DNA from: Rachycentron canadum
Lineage: Eukaryota; Chordata; Actinopteri; Carangiformes; Rachycentridae
Assembly (NCBI GenBank): GCA_038496675.1
Contig: CM076656.1
Location: forward strand, 19,134,340 to 19,198,339
Length of the DNA stretch: 64,000 nucleotides
Direction: 5' to 3'
Part shown: one piece after another, positions 1 to 14,800 of the stretch
How positions within the stretch are numbered: the first letter of the stretch is position 1
How the letters are laid out: the number at the start of each line of letters is the position of its first letter
Translations under genes and position numbers: made by a program
Notes under the pieces: generated by a model
What the model saw: the letters and a program-made list of their open reading frames with translations, nothing else
Database searches by the model: none
Told to the model about the DNA's origin: nothing

Positions 1-124
1 AAGCTCTTTTTGTAGCTAGACAGAATGAGGTCAGTGTGGTTTCCAGCAAGGAGAATAAATAAATAAATAAATATTATAAAAAAAAAAAAAAAAGAAAAGA
101 AAAAGAAGAACATTTTAACCTCAC

Positions 125-3100
125 CTTCCTGTCACTGTCTTTATCCTTCTTCTTCTCCCTCTTTTCCTTGCCGCTCTTCTTCTTGGGTGCCTGTGTGGCA
201 GCGCTCTCTGCATCTCCATCTTCTGCTGGGCTTTTTGGAGCCTCTGCTGCACGGTGTGACCTGACTGGTAGCTTCTCACTGTCTGCAAGAGGCCTGGACA
301 AAACAAGAGAGTACAGATACACATTTGAACTTCACTGAGATGAGGATTTGTGAGGTGATTATGGTCCATCTGGAGTTAATGCTATCATCTAAAAACATTC
401 CTCAACTCTTTTAGTGAGTAATAATTTATTAGAGAAGGAGAGCAAGGCTTGTGGGGTGCAGCAACCCATTGTATTCAGGCACATATTCTGCAGGGTGCAG
501 CAGCCAGGTCTCATTCAAAGCGTTGAGTTAAGCCATTCATGTGGCAGAGCTGGAAGTCCTGAAAATTCCCAGACAACTACAAACTAAACAAATAAATTCC
601 TCCATATTGAACTAATATGAGTTGTCAAGTTTATTTCCCTACAACCTGGCCCTTATAAGCAGTAACCACAGTCACTACAGCCCCCTGCTGGCTCTTCTCT
701 GTAAAGACATACTTCTGCTCTGTCATTAGCCTGACTGTATACCAAGGTATTAATACTCAGAATGTACATTTTCAATTGTCTTTTTTTAATCTGTGTAGCT
801 TTATTCAAGTTCAAAATATGTTTTTTTTGGTTTTTGTTTTATTTATTCCCCATTCATAATAATGTCTAACATCCAGCAGTTTTGGGGGATTTTTTTTTTT
901 TTTTTTTTTTTAAATAAAGAGACATCAGAGAGATATGTTCCAGAGACTGTCCACAGAAATACTAACAGGAAAAAGCTTGCAGTCATATAAATGACAAACA
1001 GAAAACATGACAGACATTGCTATTGAGGCCAGTTTTCTGTTACAGATATGGATATAAATGCACAGTATACAAGTCTCTCTCTCTTCATCGTCTACAACTT
1101 GCACTATTAAAACCGTTTTCAACCATTTCAATTACAGTATTGGTCTAAGGGCACGTGTTTGTCATTTCCACCAAGGCCAGACAACGAGGATGTTTGTTGG
1201 AGACAACAGCTGGTGAGAATTTGGAGGTATCACTAGTCTAACAAACTCAACTGAGGAGGATCTGGGGAATGATAAGACCTAACCCCTGGGATAGGTTTTC
1301 TAAAAGCTTGTTGATGCAGATGATCTGCATGAAAATCAAAAGCAACAATGCTTATAGGAGCCTATTCCAGGAGGACAGGTGGCGAAAGATTAAGTCGTGA
1401 CAAGATCAGCAGCAGCCACTTAAAAATTGTCTTTTTCTATGAAACTACATAACTTATATCAGAGTGATATCTTGTTTGAGGAGAACCCTTTGTTTCAAAA
1501 GGCAAAGAGATAATAGAGCCATTTGTTTAGAAACAGCTGCTGATATTGTCAAGCTTAAACAAGTATTAAAAAAAATTGGAAGCAAGGTAAGAGAGAAGGA
1601 TAGTAAATAGTATACTAGACCAAAAGCTACAATGAAACAAAATATGAAGCAGGTACTGCAAACTCCAAGTGAGTAAAGGCAGGACAGCTATGTTAGCGAG
1701 GAGAGCAAGGCAGCTATTTGTAGAGAGAAACAGAAAAGACAGACAGAGGCAGTCCATGTACACGTTGGGAGTCCAGGTCCTGTGGCTGGAGTGCTACTCA
1801 CCTGCGCCCAGCTGTTTCCACCAAGCTGCCCACACAGAGAGGCAGTAATGGGTGTGTGTATGCATAGAAAAGAGGAAGCAGAAAGCAGAATGCCATGAGA
1901 AAGAGTCAGAGGAGGGAAAGGGCCAAGCCACATCGGCTGTGACGCTGTGGCCAGGAAGCTCACGTCAGAATCGGGAATAAATGCTGAGTTATTGAATATG
2001 AGAAAACATCTAATTCATACAAGCTTTAGTGTTCAACAGCTTTTTTCAGCTATGGGCTCAAAAGTTTTATTGATTGGTTGATTGGCTGAATTAAGACATG
2101 TTAATGATCAGTTTATTTGAAATTTACACAAAGGTCTGCAAATGGGTAGAACTAGGATCTACATCGTGTCAACTCACTTGTCCAGATCGATGTCCAGGGC
2201 TTTGTGAGGGTCATTGGGGTCTTTGTCATCATCGTCACTGGGTAAGGCATTCTGAAGCAATGAATCAATAAAAGAGACTTAACGTCCTTCTCAACTCTTC
2301 TATTACCATGAAACACTCGTGGAATCTGAAGACATCTCTTGAGATATTGACTTCTATTCTCAGAGCCGAGACAACAATAAATGAAGCCACATTTCCACAG
2401 TCAAACAGTTACTTACAGCTGGAATTACTGAGCTTGAAACATAGTAATAGTCGTAGTATTTAATAACAAGGTCAGAGTGGTCTGTAAACATGATAATTTA
2501 TTATCGATCAATTTAAGTAAAATGTGGATCAATTTTATTAATGTGAAATCAAGATGTGGTGGAAGAAAAAAAATGCAGGGACACTTTTCCCATTATATGA
2601 TCCATGTTTTAGGCTTTTGAAATGTGTCTTACTAAGAAACTAATTCTAATGTTTTCTTATAAACTTTGATGCTTACCCAGCTCCATCTTACCTCTGGCAT
2701 CTCCTCGGTAACTATGTCAACCATGTGTGCAGGCGTGATGTCCTCCTCGCTCTCCGGGCCAGAATCATGTTTCTTCCCTCGTCCACTGCGCTTTTCTTTC
2801 CTCTTCTTCTTCTCCTTCTTCTTCTTCTCTGCCCTCTCTTTCTGTCGGCGCTCCTCCTCCAGCTTGACGTACTGGTCAGACATAGGCAGACCTGTGGGGC
2901 AGGGAAAAAGACATAATAAAAAAAGATCCTAAATACAAATGTGATGTATTTTTAATAATAGTTATGAACAGATAATGAGGCCTTGTAGTGGAGTCTCACC
3001 TGGGACTTTGAGAGGCACACTGAGGTCAATCTGCACGACTGGGATGTGCTCCACTCCAGGGCTCTCCTGGTAAACCTGCACAGAAAAAAAACATTGATTT

Positions 3101-5592
3101 ACCAAACAGACCGTTTCATAGTGTGTGTGAGTGTGTGTGTATATATATTTATTCCACACACAGGTTTAGCTACATTTGTTCTATTTATTATATTGTAAGT
3201 GAGGCTTGGATTAAACAGAGAAACACTGTAAAAGATTATAAAAAAAAAAAAAAAAAAGACAAGTGGTAAGCACACCTTCTGAGACGATGGGGAGGCCTTG
3301 ATGTAGAATGGGTTGTTGGCTTGCTCCTGCTTTCTGGCTTCTCTCCTCTGAGATTAGGGAAAAACAGCATCATGAATTAAATCAATAAAGAAGCCTGTCT
3401 TAGAGAAGGGAACCACATGGGAAACCAGATTTACCGACAGCAGAACTCTAAGAAGGTCAATATTGCTCGTATTATTGTTTTGGAGATAAAATATGCATGA
3501 TTACAGCTATACTTTTGTCTAAGGTTTGTATTGAGTGACATAATATTTGCAAATAAACTCCTCAAAGCTGTTAAAATTAAATATTTCAGCTCAAAAAGAA
3601 TTTAAAAAATGTAAAATTAGCTGACATGCAATATTGTAGTTCTGGACTACTCATTAAACAATGATCTTTGTTGAGTTCTGCAAAGCTACATTTATTGATG
3701 ATCTTACCCTTGCCAGCTCCTTCTCATCGACCTCTGTGTGACGGGGGCGGGAGTGTTTGGGCTCCTCCTTGGCAAAAATAGCCTTGGGCTGCTCATCCTC
3801 AGACTCGCTCTCAGATGGAGGCTCGTTGATCCAGGCATCCAGGTCCAGACTGCAGAGAAAAAAAAAAAAAAAAAAAAGTTCAGTTACATCGCACAGATCA
3901 AGACACAATCACAGGAATTTATCAATGTCTCAGTTATTCTTACTGGTACGACACATAGTCAAATCCAAATGCATTGGATTTTACTGAACAAGCTTTAAAA
4001 TCTAGTCATATCTAACTGTTAGGTACACTCACATTTATAATGTGTGCATGCACCTCATGTACAGAGCTAACATACCCTTCAGGAACAGGCACTTTCTTCT
4101 GTGCCTTGGGGGCTACAGGATTGAGCTCTCCAGCGAACAGAGCGCTGACTTCCTCTGCTACTTCCACATCTTTCTGCTGAAGTTTCTGGATGTACTTGAC
4201 AAGCTGTAGGATGCAAGACGCCTGCAGACATTGACAGCATGTCAGCCATGTAAATTAGCACAGGTATTTATCAGAGGGTGTAACCTTGTGAGGCAAAAGA
4301 AATCCTGCTTCTAAAATATGTGGCTCCTCCTCCCTTACCCTCTCCTGCACCTCCAGGTTAGCGCTCTGGACAAAGAGTGGTAACCTGTCAATCATCAGTT
4401 GGCTGGTTTCCTGTGCAGCTGTGCTGTCTGTGTTCCCCTCCTGGCCCTTCAGCACAGTGGCAAATAGCTTGGCTGCATTCTGCACATACACTGCCTGTAT
4501 GTGGCCTGGTAGCGTGGCCACCTTTGGCCGTAGCATGGCCTCCAGTGTCTGCATTGGGTTCTCTAGGTGTCTGAAAATAAATACACATTTGAACTTCACT
4601 TAGATGAGGATTTGTGAGGTGATTATGGAGTTAATGCTATCATATAAAAACATTCCTGAACTCTTTTAGTGAGTAATAATTTGTTAGAGAAGGAGAGCAA
4701 GGCTTGTGGGGTGCAGCAACCCATTGTATTCAGGCCAGGTCTCATTCAAAACGCTGAGTTAAACCATTCATGTGGCAGAGTCCTGCAAAGTCCTGCAAAT
4801 TCCCAGACAACTACAAACTAAACAAATAAATTCCTCCATATTGAACTAATATGAGTTGTCAAGTTTATTTCCCTACAACTAGACCCAGGTGTCTGAGAAG
4901 AGGAGGAGTGTTTCTGTTATTCCTGGTTGATTACAACTATACACAGTATTAATTAGTCTACTTCGGGATTCCTGCAGACCAAAGATAAACAGTGCAAAAT
5001 TTGCCTCCATCTGAAAATACCATGATTTAGTTAGCTTAGGCTGCACAAGGAAATTCAGGGAGTGGGAAGCCCAGCATCTGAACATCATTAGATTCATTGT
5101 TACAGACAACTGAGGTAATGGGATATCTGTCATTTTACCCTCATGAAATCTTTATGTAGGTCTGCTGCAGGTTGTGTACTAAAAGGACAATTAACTATGT
5201 TGATCAGTAGTATATCCTCTTTCTGCTTAATTATGTCTAATTCTTATACCAATGTTAATATAACTGCATCCCATAGGGAGAAATCAGCATACTCTGAGAA
5301 CTCTCCACAGATCCAAGCTGCAGCGTACAACACTTCACAGATGCCGTTTCGTTGCATGTTGCCGGTCAGCAGGTGGGCGTTGTCCAGCAAAGTGGCCATC
5401 TGGGCAACAGCAAAGGCTCGGATGGCTTTAACCCGAATAGCAACATCCAGCATCTGAGAGGCAATGAGATGGCCATGCCGTGTGCCCTCTAATCGGGTGA
5501 GCTCCACCAGGATACTGATGTACCTGTTGAGCAGACACAGGGAAGTGCAATTCAGTGACGTCTACTGTAGAGGAAAATGGTATTGGACAAAA

Positions 5593-5623
<31 letters not shown>

Positions 5624-8600
5624 TAAGACAAAGCTGGTGTGAAGTTACCAAGTTAGCAAAGAGACTGACCATTCAAAGTTGGTGATGTACTGGTAGTTGC
5701 TCTGACTGCAGATGTCGATGATCTTGGTGAGAAGTTCATCTCTGTAGGTGGTTCCCTCTGCTTTGTCCACGTGCAGCATCAACTTCTTTACAATCTCCAT
5801 CAGGTTCTTTTTGGATACCTGGAGACAAGAGACACTAGTTCATCAATGATCAAAGTTAAATCCATTCATGAAAATCTAGACTTTCCATGAAACACTTCTA
5901 AAAAAAATAACGTTAGGACTACAATGGACTATCTTTAAGCAAAGTTTCATTTTTGTATTTATGAATCACTTTAATTTGTCTATTGATAGAATAACAGAGA
6001 GTGGTTAATTTGTCTTTTTTACAAGTCACACTGCCTGGTAAATCTACTTTCTGTCTTGCACAAATAAAGTTTGCTTGTTTCCTGTCTTGCTTGAAAATGA
6101 GATAATTGGCATAAGTCCATAATAATTGGCTAAAGTTTGGTTCCTTACCATGCCATAGAGCAGGTCCAGAGCTCTAAGGCGGATAGACTCATCCTTGTCG
6201 TCCAGACACTGGAGGATGAGGTCCTTATGAGACTGTACTGACTTGGGGTGGGTCTTCAGAATCTTTGACATGGCCAGAAGGCCCAGGTACTTCACTATAA
6301 AAACATGCATACACGCACAGACACAGCCTTAGTGTATTCAAAAACAGACATATGTGCACCCTTCTCTGTACCCTACTGTTTAGCTCTAACTTCAGCCTGT
6401 TTTATTTCTTATTAAAAAGGTCCTATCATTCATAAACATGACTATCCTCACTTGACTGTGACTGCAGTAATATGTGAAACACAATTTCTGGTTGTAGAAA
6501 ATCTTTTGGCCTGGACTACTTGTTCAAATGTTTCACCTTTTACTTCATTCCCCTATATTTAGTCTCACAATAAGCCCCAGCTGGCTGTATATAGAAAATG
6601 TAAATAGAGCATGAACAAGTCACTCTGTGTTGCACTTAATTACAATAATTTGAAAAAACATGACAAACTAAATACCAAAAGGAGAGGAACACAAAAATCA
6701 ATGGAAAGGACATACAAACATATACACACAGGACAACACACACACTGGACACAGTTCTGTTTTGCTTTATCCTCTCTTGTATCTCAGGCAGCTTTTCCTA
6801 CTCACCAAAAAGATGCTTAAAATTCAGAAATCTGCTGAATCACGAAAGCCTGTCGATCATCTAATGTGTCAGAGACAAATGCCTCTCAGGTTCATGGATC
6901 AATAAGTGCATGTGTGGTAATGACCTTGGGGTGAGGTGAGGCTGGTCACTGCAGTGAATACATTGCAGAAATGACCAGGGACATGGATGCAGTGCAGTTT
7001 CAGGAGACAACAAATCTACCTCTGCTATGCAAAAATGACTGTGAGTCATTCAGGAGAAAAAAAATCCAGACTGCGTGTCAGTGAAAATTGAGAGATAATG
7101 AGTCTCAAAGATTGTTTACTATGGTGCCGCCATCAATTGATTCTTTCCCAGGGTTTTTGCTGTTCATTTAAAAAAAAAAAAAAAACAAAAACAAACTTTG
7201 ACACAACTTCACATTTGTGCACATAATCAACAATAAACCTAATGCATCTGATTATTGCTGCAACACATAATGCATCCAAAACCCTGACTTCATGGTGACG
7301 TTAATACACCTAACGCATTAAGCAGGATATTGCAGGCATGTCAGCTGATTTTTCTTTCAGCTATGTCAGCTAAACTTAAATGTGATTATAAAAGTTTGGA
7401 GGAAAGGTGCACTTCCAACATGACCTTGTCATTGGGCACTGACAGCCTTAAGTTTGTACTGATATATGTGGTGACATTATAGTTACATCTGTTGTGAACT
7501 GCTACTATATCAAAATAAATTGTCATGCTTTGTTGCTTTAACTAATTGACCTTATTAATTAAATATTTTAAAACTACACTTTCACCCATTTACTCATCAA
7601 TGCATGCAATGTGGATAAAGAAAACCTTAAACCACAGGTTCACAGTCTGTTCTATTAACACCAGACGTCTAGTCTACTTCACACACATGACTATCTATAC
7701 ATAGGGGATCCAGATAACTCGAATGACTGGATATAGCAACCACAGCTTGCCAACTGGGAGTGGCTAACAGAATGTATGTATAAAACAACATGTTTTATAA
7801 AAGCAAAGTGAGAAAAAACAAGCTCAGTTATTTCTCTGTCATACATAGGTTTTGTGTAGCTGTGACTTAAGTGAAATAGTATTCCAAGTAGGCCATCTAA
7901 TTGAGAGGGGGAAGGTAAAGGGGTTCGAGTTATCCAGAGTCAGGGGGTCTATGTTATTGTCGACTAAAAGGATGGACTGTTCCATAGTCAGAAACACGCA
8001 GACAATGAGAAAATGACACACTGCAGGCATTGACAGAGGGCTCACAGTTCTGGTCCGAGTCTTCTATCAGGATTCGCAGTTTCTGCACACAGAGCTGAGG
8101 GAGGGAGAGAGAGAGAGAGCAGGAAAAAAACAGAAGAGAAGAAGTGGAGAGCCATTAACATCACTGTGAACCTTTCCACACCAGTTTCAGTGTCAGGGAC
8201 ACAATTCAAAAAACAGAAAAGAGACAAAAGAATGGTGGGTAAATGATGTAAAATGGCCTATTTTATGCATTTGTGAAAATGAGAACAGCTTTGCTTGCCT
8301 GTCTGACATTTGCTTTGTACTTAAACTATGTTAGGACAGACAGAAGTGTGAACAGAAAGAAAATGGTGAGAGCATGCATTGTGATTCAACTGGAGTGAAA
8401 AGGGTTAAAAAAAAACAAACAAACAAAAAAAACATAACCACACTAAAGTGCAGATAGAGGCGTGGAGCTCAGACTTCAGGCTTACCTGGATACTAGCACT
8501 GTGGTTAGGCATCCCAGAGGACAAGGAAATCAACACTGTAATGCAGTGAAAAGATTCAATTAGATCTGAATGTGAATGAGACATTTTGTGAGAAGAAAAA

Positions 8601-11600
8601 AAAAAACTGCAGCATATTTTAAGTTAAATTTTCAAGTTAATTGGTGCATTTAAGTTAACAGTCCAGTGGTATTTACAAAGTGATGGTTTTCTCATTTAAG
8701 ACTGAAAACAGACTGAACATGGAGGCAAAATAAATAAATCAATATGAAAGAGTAGTGTTCATTGCTATACTGAACACACATTAAGCTCAGTGAGACCACT
8801 ACACTCCAGACAGGATAACAGCACTGACCTGCAATCACAGTGTTGACACATTCATACAGCAGAGACATGGCAGAGGTACTGTGAGATAGGAGGATGAGGC
8901 AAGAGAAAAAAAGATAAAGAGAGTGAGTGCAGATTATTATTGTTGGATTCATTATATCAGACTACTTACAATTACAATTTGTAGTTTAAAATTGAGGGAT
9001 TTGATCTCACCTGTGGATTAGGTTTGTCAGAGGTTCAATCAGCTTCTTCCCCAATCGAGGCTCGAGTGGTGTGAGGGCACCAAACTGTAAATAAAAAACA
9101 AAGATACCAAGAATGCCATGACACATTTAAACTAGATAAATAGGTTTTGAAACCAAAACAACTCTAGGTTACTGATGACCTTGACTGTATTAAATGACAA
9201 CATTTGTGATGACGTTGATGTAAAACTTGCATTTTATTCATAATAATTGTTAGAGAAGGAGTGTGAGCTTGTTACTTTCAAACAAGGTGGTTCTTTGTAT
9301 ATAAACAGAGATTTCTCTGCAGTGCAATCCGTCAAACAACTGCACAACAACTAGGTCTCCTGAGGCCAGCACTGGAAGAGGAACTGAAATCAATTCCTCT
9401 TTTCTGATGGATTTATCCCTGTACGGTTGTGTGCAATAGTGTGTGTGTCCAACGCAATTGAGCAACACTTAAACAGTGTAGTGTTGACTAACCAGCTTGA
9501 TGATCTTAATGAGAACCCAGTTATTAGTAGAGGAGGTCATGAGTTTGAAGAAGAGCGGGGCCAGAGACAGGTAGTTCTTGGGATTTCTCCGGGCAAGTTC
9601 ACAGATAACGTTTACTGCTGCTGACTGGACGCCTAATGAGGAGAAAACAAATTAGACAGGATTAGGGATGATTAAAAACTGATCTGTGTGTTTATTGGGT
9701 TATGGTGAATTATGGCCCAAAAACAAAGACATGCAATAAGGCAGGAGCACAACAAGAAAAACAAGGAGAAAATATATGTAGTTTGACAAACGTAGATCCA
9801 TGTTTTTCATTTATGTGTGTAGCCATTTTGTGCCAACTGGTGTTAAAAACAGTACAAAAGGTTGATTTGTTTTGAACCATTAAAATATCCCTTTGACAAC
9901 AAGGAGGGAGCCTTTATTTTGAAGATAAAGCACTTTAAGAATCTAAGCCCTGTGAACACTGACTCACTAACAAAGGGTAACTAAGTGAAACACCACTGGC
10001 ACAGTCCTTGTTATGTGCAATAAAACCAGATAAATGTCCTGTGAGATGTTTTTGTCCATGCAACCAAAATAGTTCTGTGAAACTCTGTATATTCCCAGAC
10101 AGCCCTGACAGAATCACAAATGAACCTTCCTTAATCTTATATTCTTGGCTGCTGAATAATTCACAGGGTTCAGGTGACAGAACCCCCATCACCAGCAGTG
10201 CCACCAGAGTCTATGATTTAGCTACTTGAAAGAAGAAACTGTTTATTAGCCCAAAACAAGAGGTGTTGTGTGTGTGCGTACACACACACACACACAAACT
10301 TTCTTTTCCTTCACAGCAGGAAAGTGTGATGCAAAAACTGGGATTGTATGAGAGAATGTGGTGTGTTTCCCAATACCTGGGTCTGGATCCTCCAGTTTCT
10401 CCTTAAGTCTGGGAAAAGCAGGGCGCAGGGACTCTGGGTACTTGAGAAACACTTTGTACATGATCAACACTGCTTTCTTTCTGATGTAAGGTTTAGTGTG
10501 GGACATCTGGGGAGAGAGAACAGCAAAAAAAAAATCTAAATTGGAAAGAGGAGTAACACTTATTGACTGCAAAGATCTGAGGGAAATAAACATGAGGGAA
10601 AGGTTGTGGTTGGAGGGTTGATACAAGATAAACCCTACGGGTAAACCTCTTCACATACTCTCTATGACTCACCAGGGTCATGATGTCATTGGCCAGGTCC
10701 CGAGCCAGGTCGGGGGTAACAAAACAGGAGAGGCCAGTGAGGGCAACACCTGTGTCATACTGGTTGGGGCTGCTGAGATCCTAGAAGTCCACAAGGCAGA
10801 AAAGGTTGGATCAGGGATGAATACCAGTCTGTGTGCTCTTTGAATATCTCTTGACTAAGAGTATAACTGACCTTTCGGATCTGATTGGTTGTCAACATGA
10901 TGACATCAGTGCTCTCGTGAAAGCACTGTGAAGCCGCCAGGTAGCCTATTCTCTGTAGGAAAGACAGCAACAAGAGAGACTTATATACTGTGCTGCATTT
11001 TCACTGTGTAACTGCATAGTGTACAATGCTATTATTATCAGCCTGCAGCAGTTCCATAGAGGGTTACACTGTACTTTGCTGTGACTATTCCTTGTACTAT
11101 TTCAGGGAGCATATGCTTGAAGAGCCTAACTTGGACTTACAAACTGTGATTTTCTTTTGCATCTGTGGTTGTCAGTAGTCTTGGATTGCTTTCACCAAAG
11201 ATCCCCAGTATCCTGACAACAGGTTTCTGACATACCTGGACTTTTTGTGCTCTTAGCCATTCAAAGACTAATCGTTATATTGTAGTCGTACCTTGTATGT
11301 AAACTTAGAGGAGCTCATGACTTCAACGATGTTGAAAGCGGCCCAGCTGACATCATAGCCCAGCATCTGAAGCTGTAACACAGGAAAGAGAGGAGAGAGT
11401 GAGAGATGTGGGTGAATAAGAGGAGGAAAGGGGCTCTAATCTGATGCCGATAACAACAAGCCATCTAAACCAAAATGCAGGCCAAGGGTATAAATAGATT
11501 AAGTACTTTCACTTAAACAGAATTGTACACTATTCTCAGTAAGTGGTGGCCCCTGGCTATCTGGCTCTGTAGTGACTAATCTTCAGCTTTAACAAAATAT

Positions 11601-11802
11601 TCACATGCAGTTCTGTACAGAATGTCTGTAAATGTATGAGGTGGTTTCTATCCAGAAACATCTTTCGCCCCTAACGAAGGCCTGAGCCAAAACAATGGGC
11701 TTTGATTCAGTGCGACACTGTTTGAACAGAGAAGATAACATTCAAACACTGAAGTCTGTGCGTTGTTCCCTTCAACAGTCATTATTGTTTGACAAAAATT
11801 TC

Positions 11803-11857
<55 letters not shown>

Positions 11858-14800
11858 AACAAACTGTGCCCCACCTGTATAAAACTGAAACATATTGTAG
11901 GGCATGATATTCAAAAGAATCGTCCCTTGCTGGCTTATTTGTTTCAAATTAATTGCATTTAAAACATGACATAATCTATAAGAATATATTTTGTAACAAC
12001 ATAATCAGAAACTGCATATGAACCTTTTGATGTCGATCTTGGGTTGAATATTGAACCAATTACACTACAGGAATAAATAAATTGTGGAATCATTTCATTA
12101 AGCAGCACCTTCAAGAACACAGATTAAGTTACACTGAGAGCCACACACAGACAGTAAGTATCAGTTTAAGTTTATCTGTGCCTGTGTATGCTTAAGTGTG
12201 AGACAGAAAGAGTGAATCAATGGAGGGTATCTTACGTAGGTGAGCTTGCACACAGCATTGGCTTTGACAGCGATGTTGTCCTGCTTGAGCTCCTGTTTGA
12301 TCTCATCGATGCATGTGGAGATGTACTTGGCCTGAGGGCAGACAAAGGAAAGGACAAACAACAGACATCAAATTAGATTAGGTGGAGTGATATCTAGAGT
12401 TGGAGGCTGGTACCAAGCATCACAAACCAGCTGGAAAATCCTGATCTGCCTTTTGTTTTTGCTATCTGTTATACTAACAAGTAGAGGAGGTGGCGATGAA
12501 ACTGAAGTTCTAGCCATATATTTCATATCTTATCTATTTCATCTCTGGGGTTAGGGAAAACACGAGTTCTTTAAATCATAAGTCAAAGTCAAGCCGCAAG
12601 TAATTGATTATGGAATAAAAATGTATGCCAAACTTAAAGACTATACTAATACATACTAAAATACATCATTTTGAATCCCTGTTCACAGTTGCAGTTTAAA
12701 TCTGGCATGTAACTGGAACACACATTTCACTTGCTTAAACAATTCAAGCCCAAGAAACAAACAGTCCATGCTTACACACCAAAACATATTAAACACGATC
12801 ATGGGCAAAAGATGAATCTGTATCACTTTAATTACACTGTTGCTCAACACAGGATGTTTTATATGGGTCTAAAAGGTAATGGGTGATTCAACAGCTTTTC
12901 CATCCACTAAAGCCTTTTAAACAAATGAGTGTTTCCAGGAGCCTTATGCCTGAATGAATGAGTGAAGGAAAAAAAAGCTCCTCTGTTAAACCTGTGCTAT
13001 ATTACACAGGATTTCCTCGAATAGCAAAAAGGTGGAAGACAGTAAATTTCATTTAAAAAGTGGCGGACAAACTACAGTGGCGGACAAACAGGGCAATCAG
13101 CCAACCATTGTTGAGAGGAAAGTCACACACTTATAGTTGTGTAGACTGAGAGAGTGTGCTGGTCATGTGTGCGCAGTCATGAGACAGCAGAGTGACAAGG
13201 GAGGGGGGCTGATTCCTGCTGCTGCTCTTGGAGGAACTATAGCAGGCAGGGAGGGTTTGAACACACTATTGCCAGACATGCACAGTACTACTTCTCCATC
13301 TCATGCTCCTTCAATGAACAATTCAGAGCCCATTGAAATAACTGAAATAGTTGTTGCATGGCAGACACAGACAACCTCTCTGCCAGTAATGCATACTGAG
13401 CTTGAGATGTACTGGAAGGCCTGTTGTTTCTAACTAAGAATGAGAAGGTTTAGAGTAAGTGACTGCTGTGTCTTTTCTTTCAGACAACTGTTACAAAGAG
13501 GCCAAAAATTCCTATTTGTAATCTCCTTGCATTACTTTTGACATCCCCACACTTTTCATCAATATGCCTGTTGTTCCAAAGGTGTGGGAGAGCGAGAGAG
13601 TGAATGAATAAACCGTGCAAAGACTCAGCACATACGTGGAAAACAAATAGAGTGTATGAGAAACTCTGGGCTGGCCAGGAAAAAGTCAACACACACTCAG
13701 GTGTGGACACACACACACAGCATATAAATATTTCAGCAAACTATCCACTGTTGACTGGGCAACCACCACCTTATCTAGGCTGCCCAGGTTGGGTTACCAC
13801 TGGTGAACTGCTTAGCCCATACATTGAATCAAGAGATCAAACACTGATGGCCTGGTATAGAATAGCTAATCTAGATGCTTAGTTTTTATAGCCATGAAGA
13901 CGCGACATTAAACCATAGAACAATGTGTATATAATTGATTTGGCCTGTTTGTTTAACTCCTGCATATGAATAGCTTCCCTGACGACATTTGAAGGGGGAC
14001 AAATCTGTCACAATAGAAGAAGAAATCGCGTGCAAAAGCTACCCTCAGGTTAGACACGCCACCTCTACATTTCACACCTGACCTACAGCTTGGGTAGGTG
14101 TGCACAGCGCTGCAGCTCTATGCAACAACACCCCAGGGATCCTGCTTTAAACCCACCTTATGTTACTACCTGTCATTTCATTTTTACAACAGGAACAGGC
14201 TAAGACACAGCCAACTCAGAGCTTTTATGAAGAGAGGGCTGGTGTGAAAGATGGAAACTTGGCTGCCCCAAACAGTGCCCTCTAATGGACCATCACACCC
14301 TACTCCCACTCAGTTCTGGTGCTGTAATGTAACCAGGAGCCTGTCCTCACCCACAGGCAGAGCCGTGGCAGAGATGACATCACCTTCAATCACTGATGGG
14401 ATGTTCAAAACTAGCCGATCGATTACTCATTTCACTGTTTATACGAGATGCATTTTCACATAAACACCCAGAGATGTCATATGTGTATGTTGAAGACGAA
14501 GGATCTGCAAGTTGAAGGCCTCTTTCCCCCACTGTCACCACCAGAGCATCACCTCATCCATTCAGCACTAAAGAGCGACTGGTGTCCTCAACTCATATAA
14601 GTGACAGATGTCGCCGACAAAAGCAAAGACCATACCCCCCCTCTTACACGAAGCAGTCACTGAAAGCTAAGCCCCAGTGCCCTCGGGAGGGACACAGAAG
14701 AGTAAGCTCGTAAATTGTGGTAAACTAGCGAGCCGCTTCCTCTAACGGGCTCTCAGTTAGCCAGGTTAGCTAGCCGTTAGTGACCACATCGGCTTACCTG

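Noticed and set aside
2666..2932. Plus-strand Phe/Leu/Ser-rich frames at 2666-2932
   Set aside because: Antisense of the Lys/Glu-rich ap3d1 hinge exon 2891-2692.
13137..13882. Two plus-strand frames in ap3d1 intron 1 (13137-13433, 13604-13882)
   Set aside because: No recognisable domain, no splice context, biased composition; chance frames.
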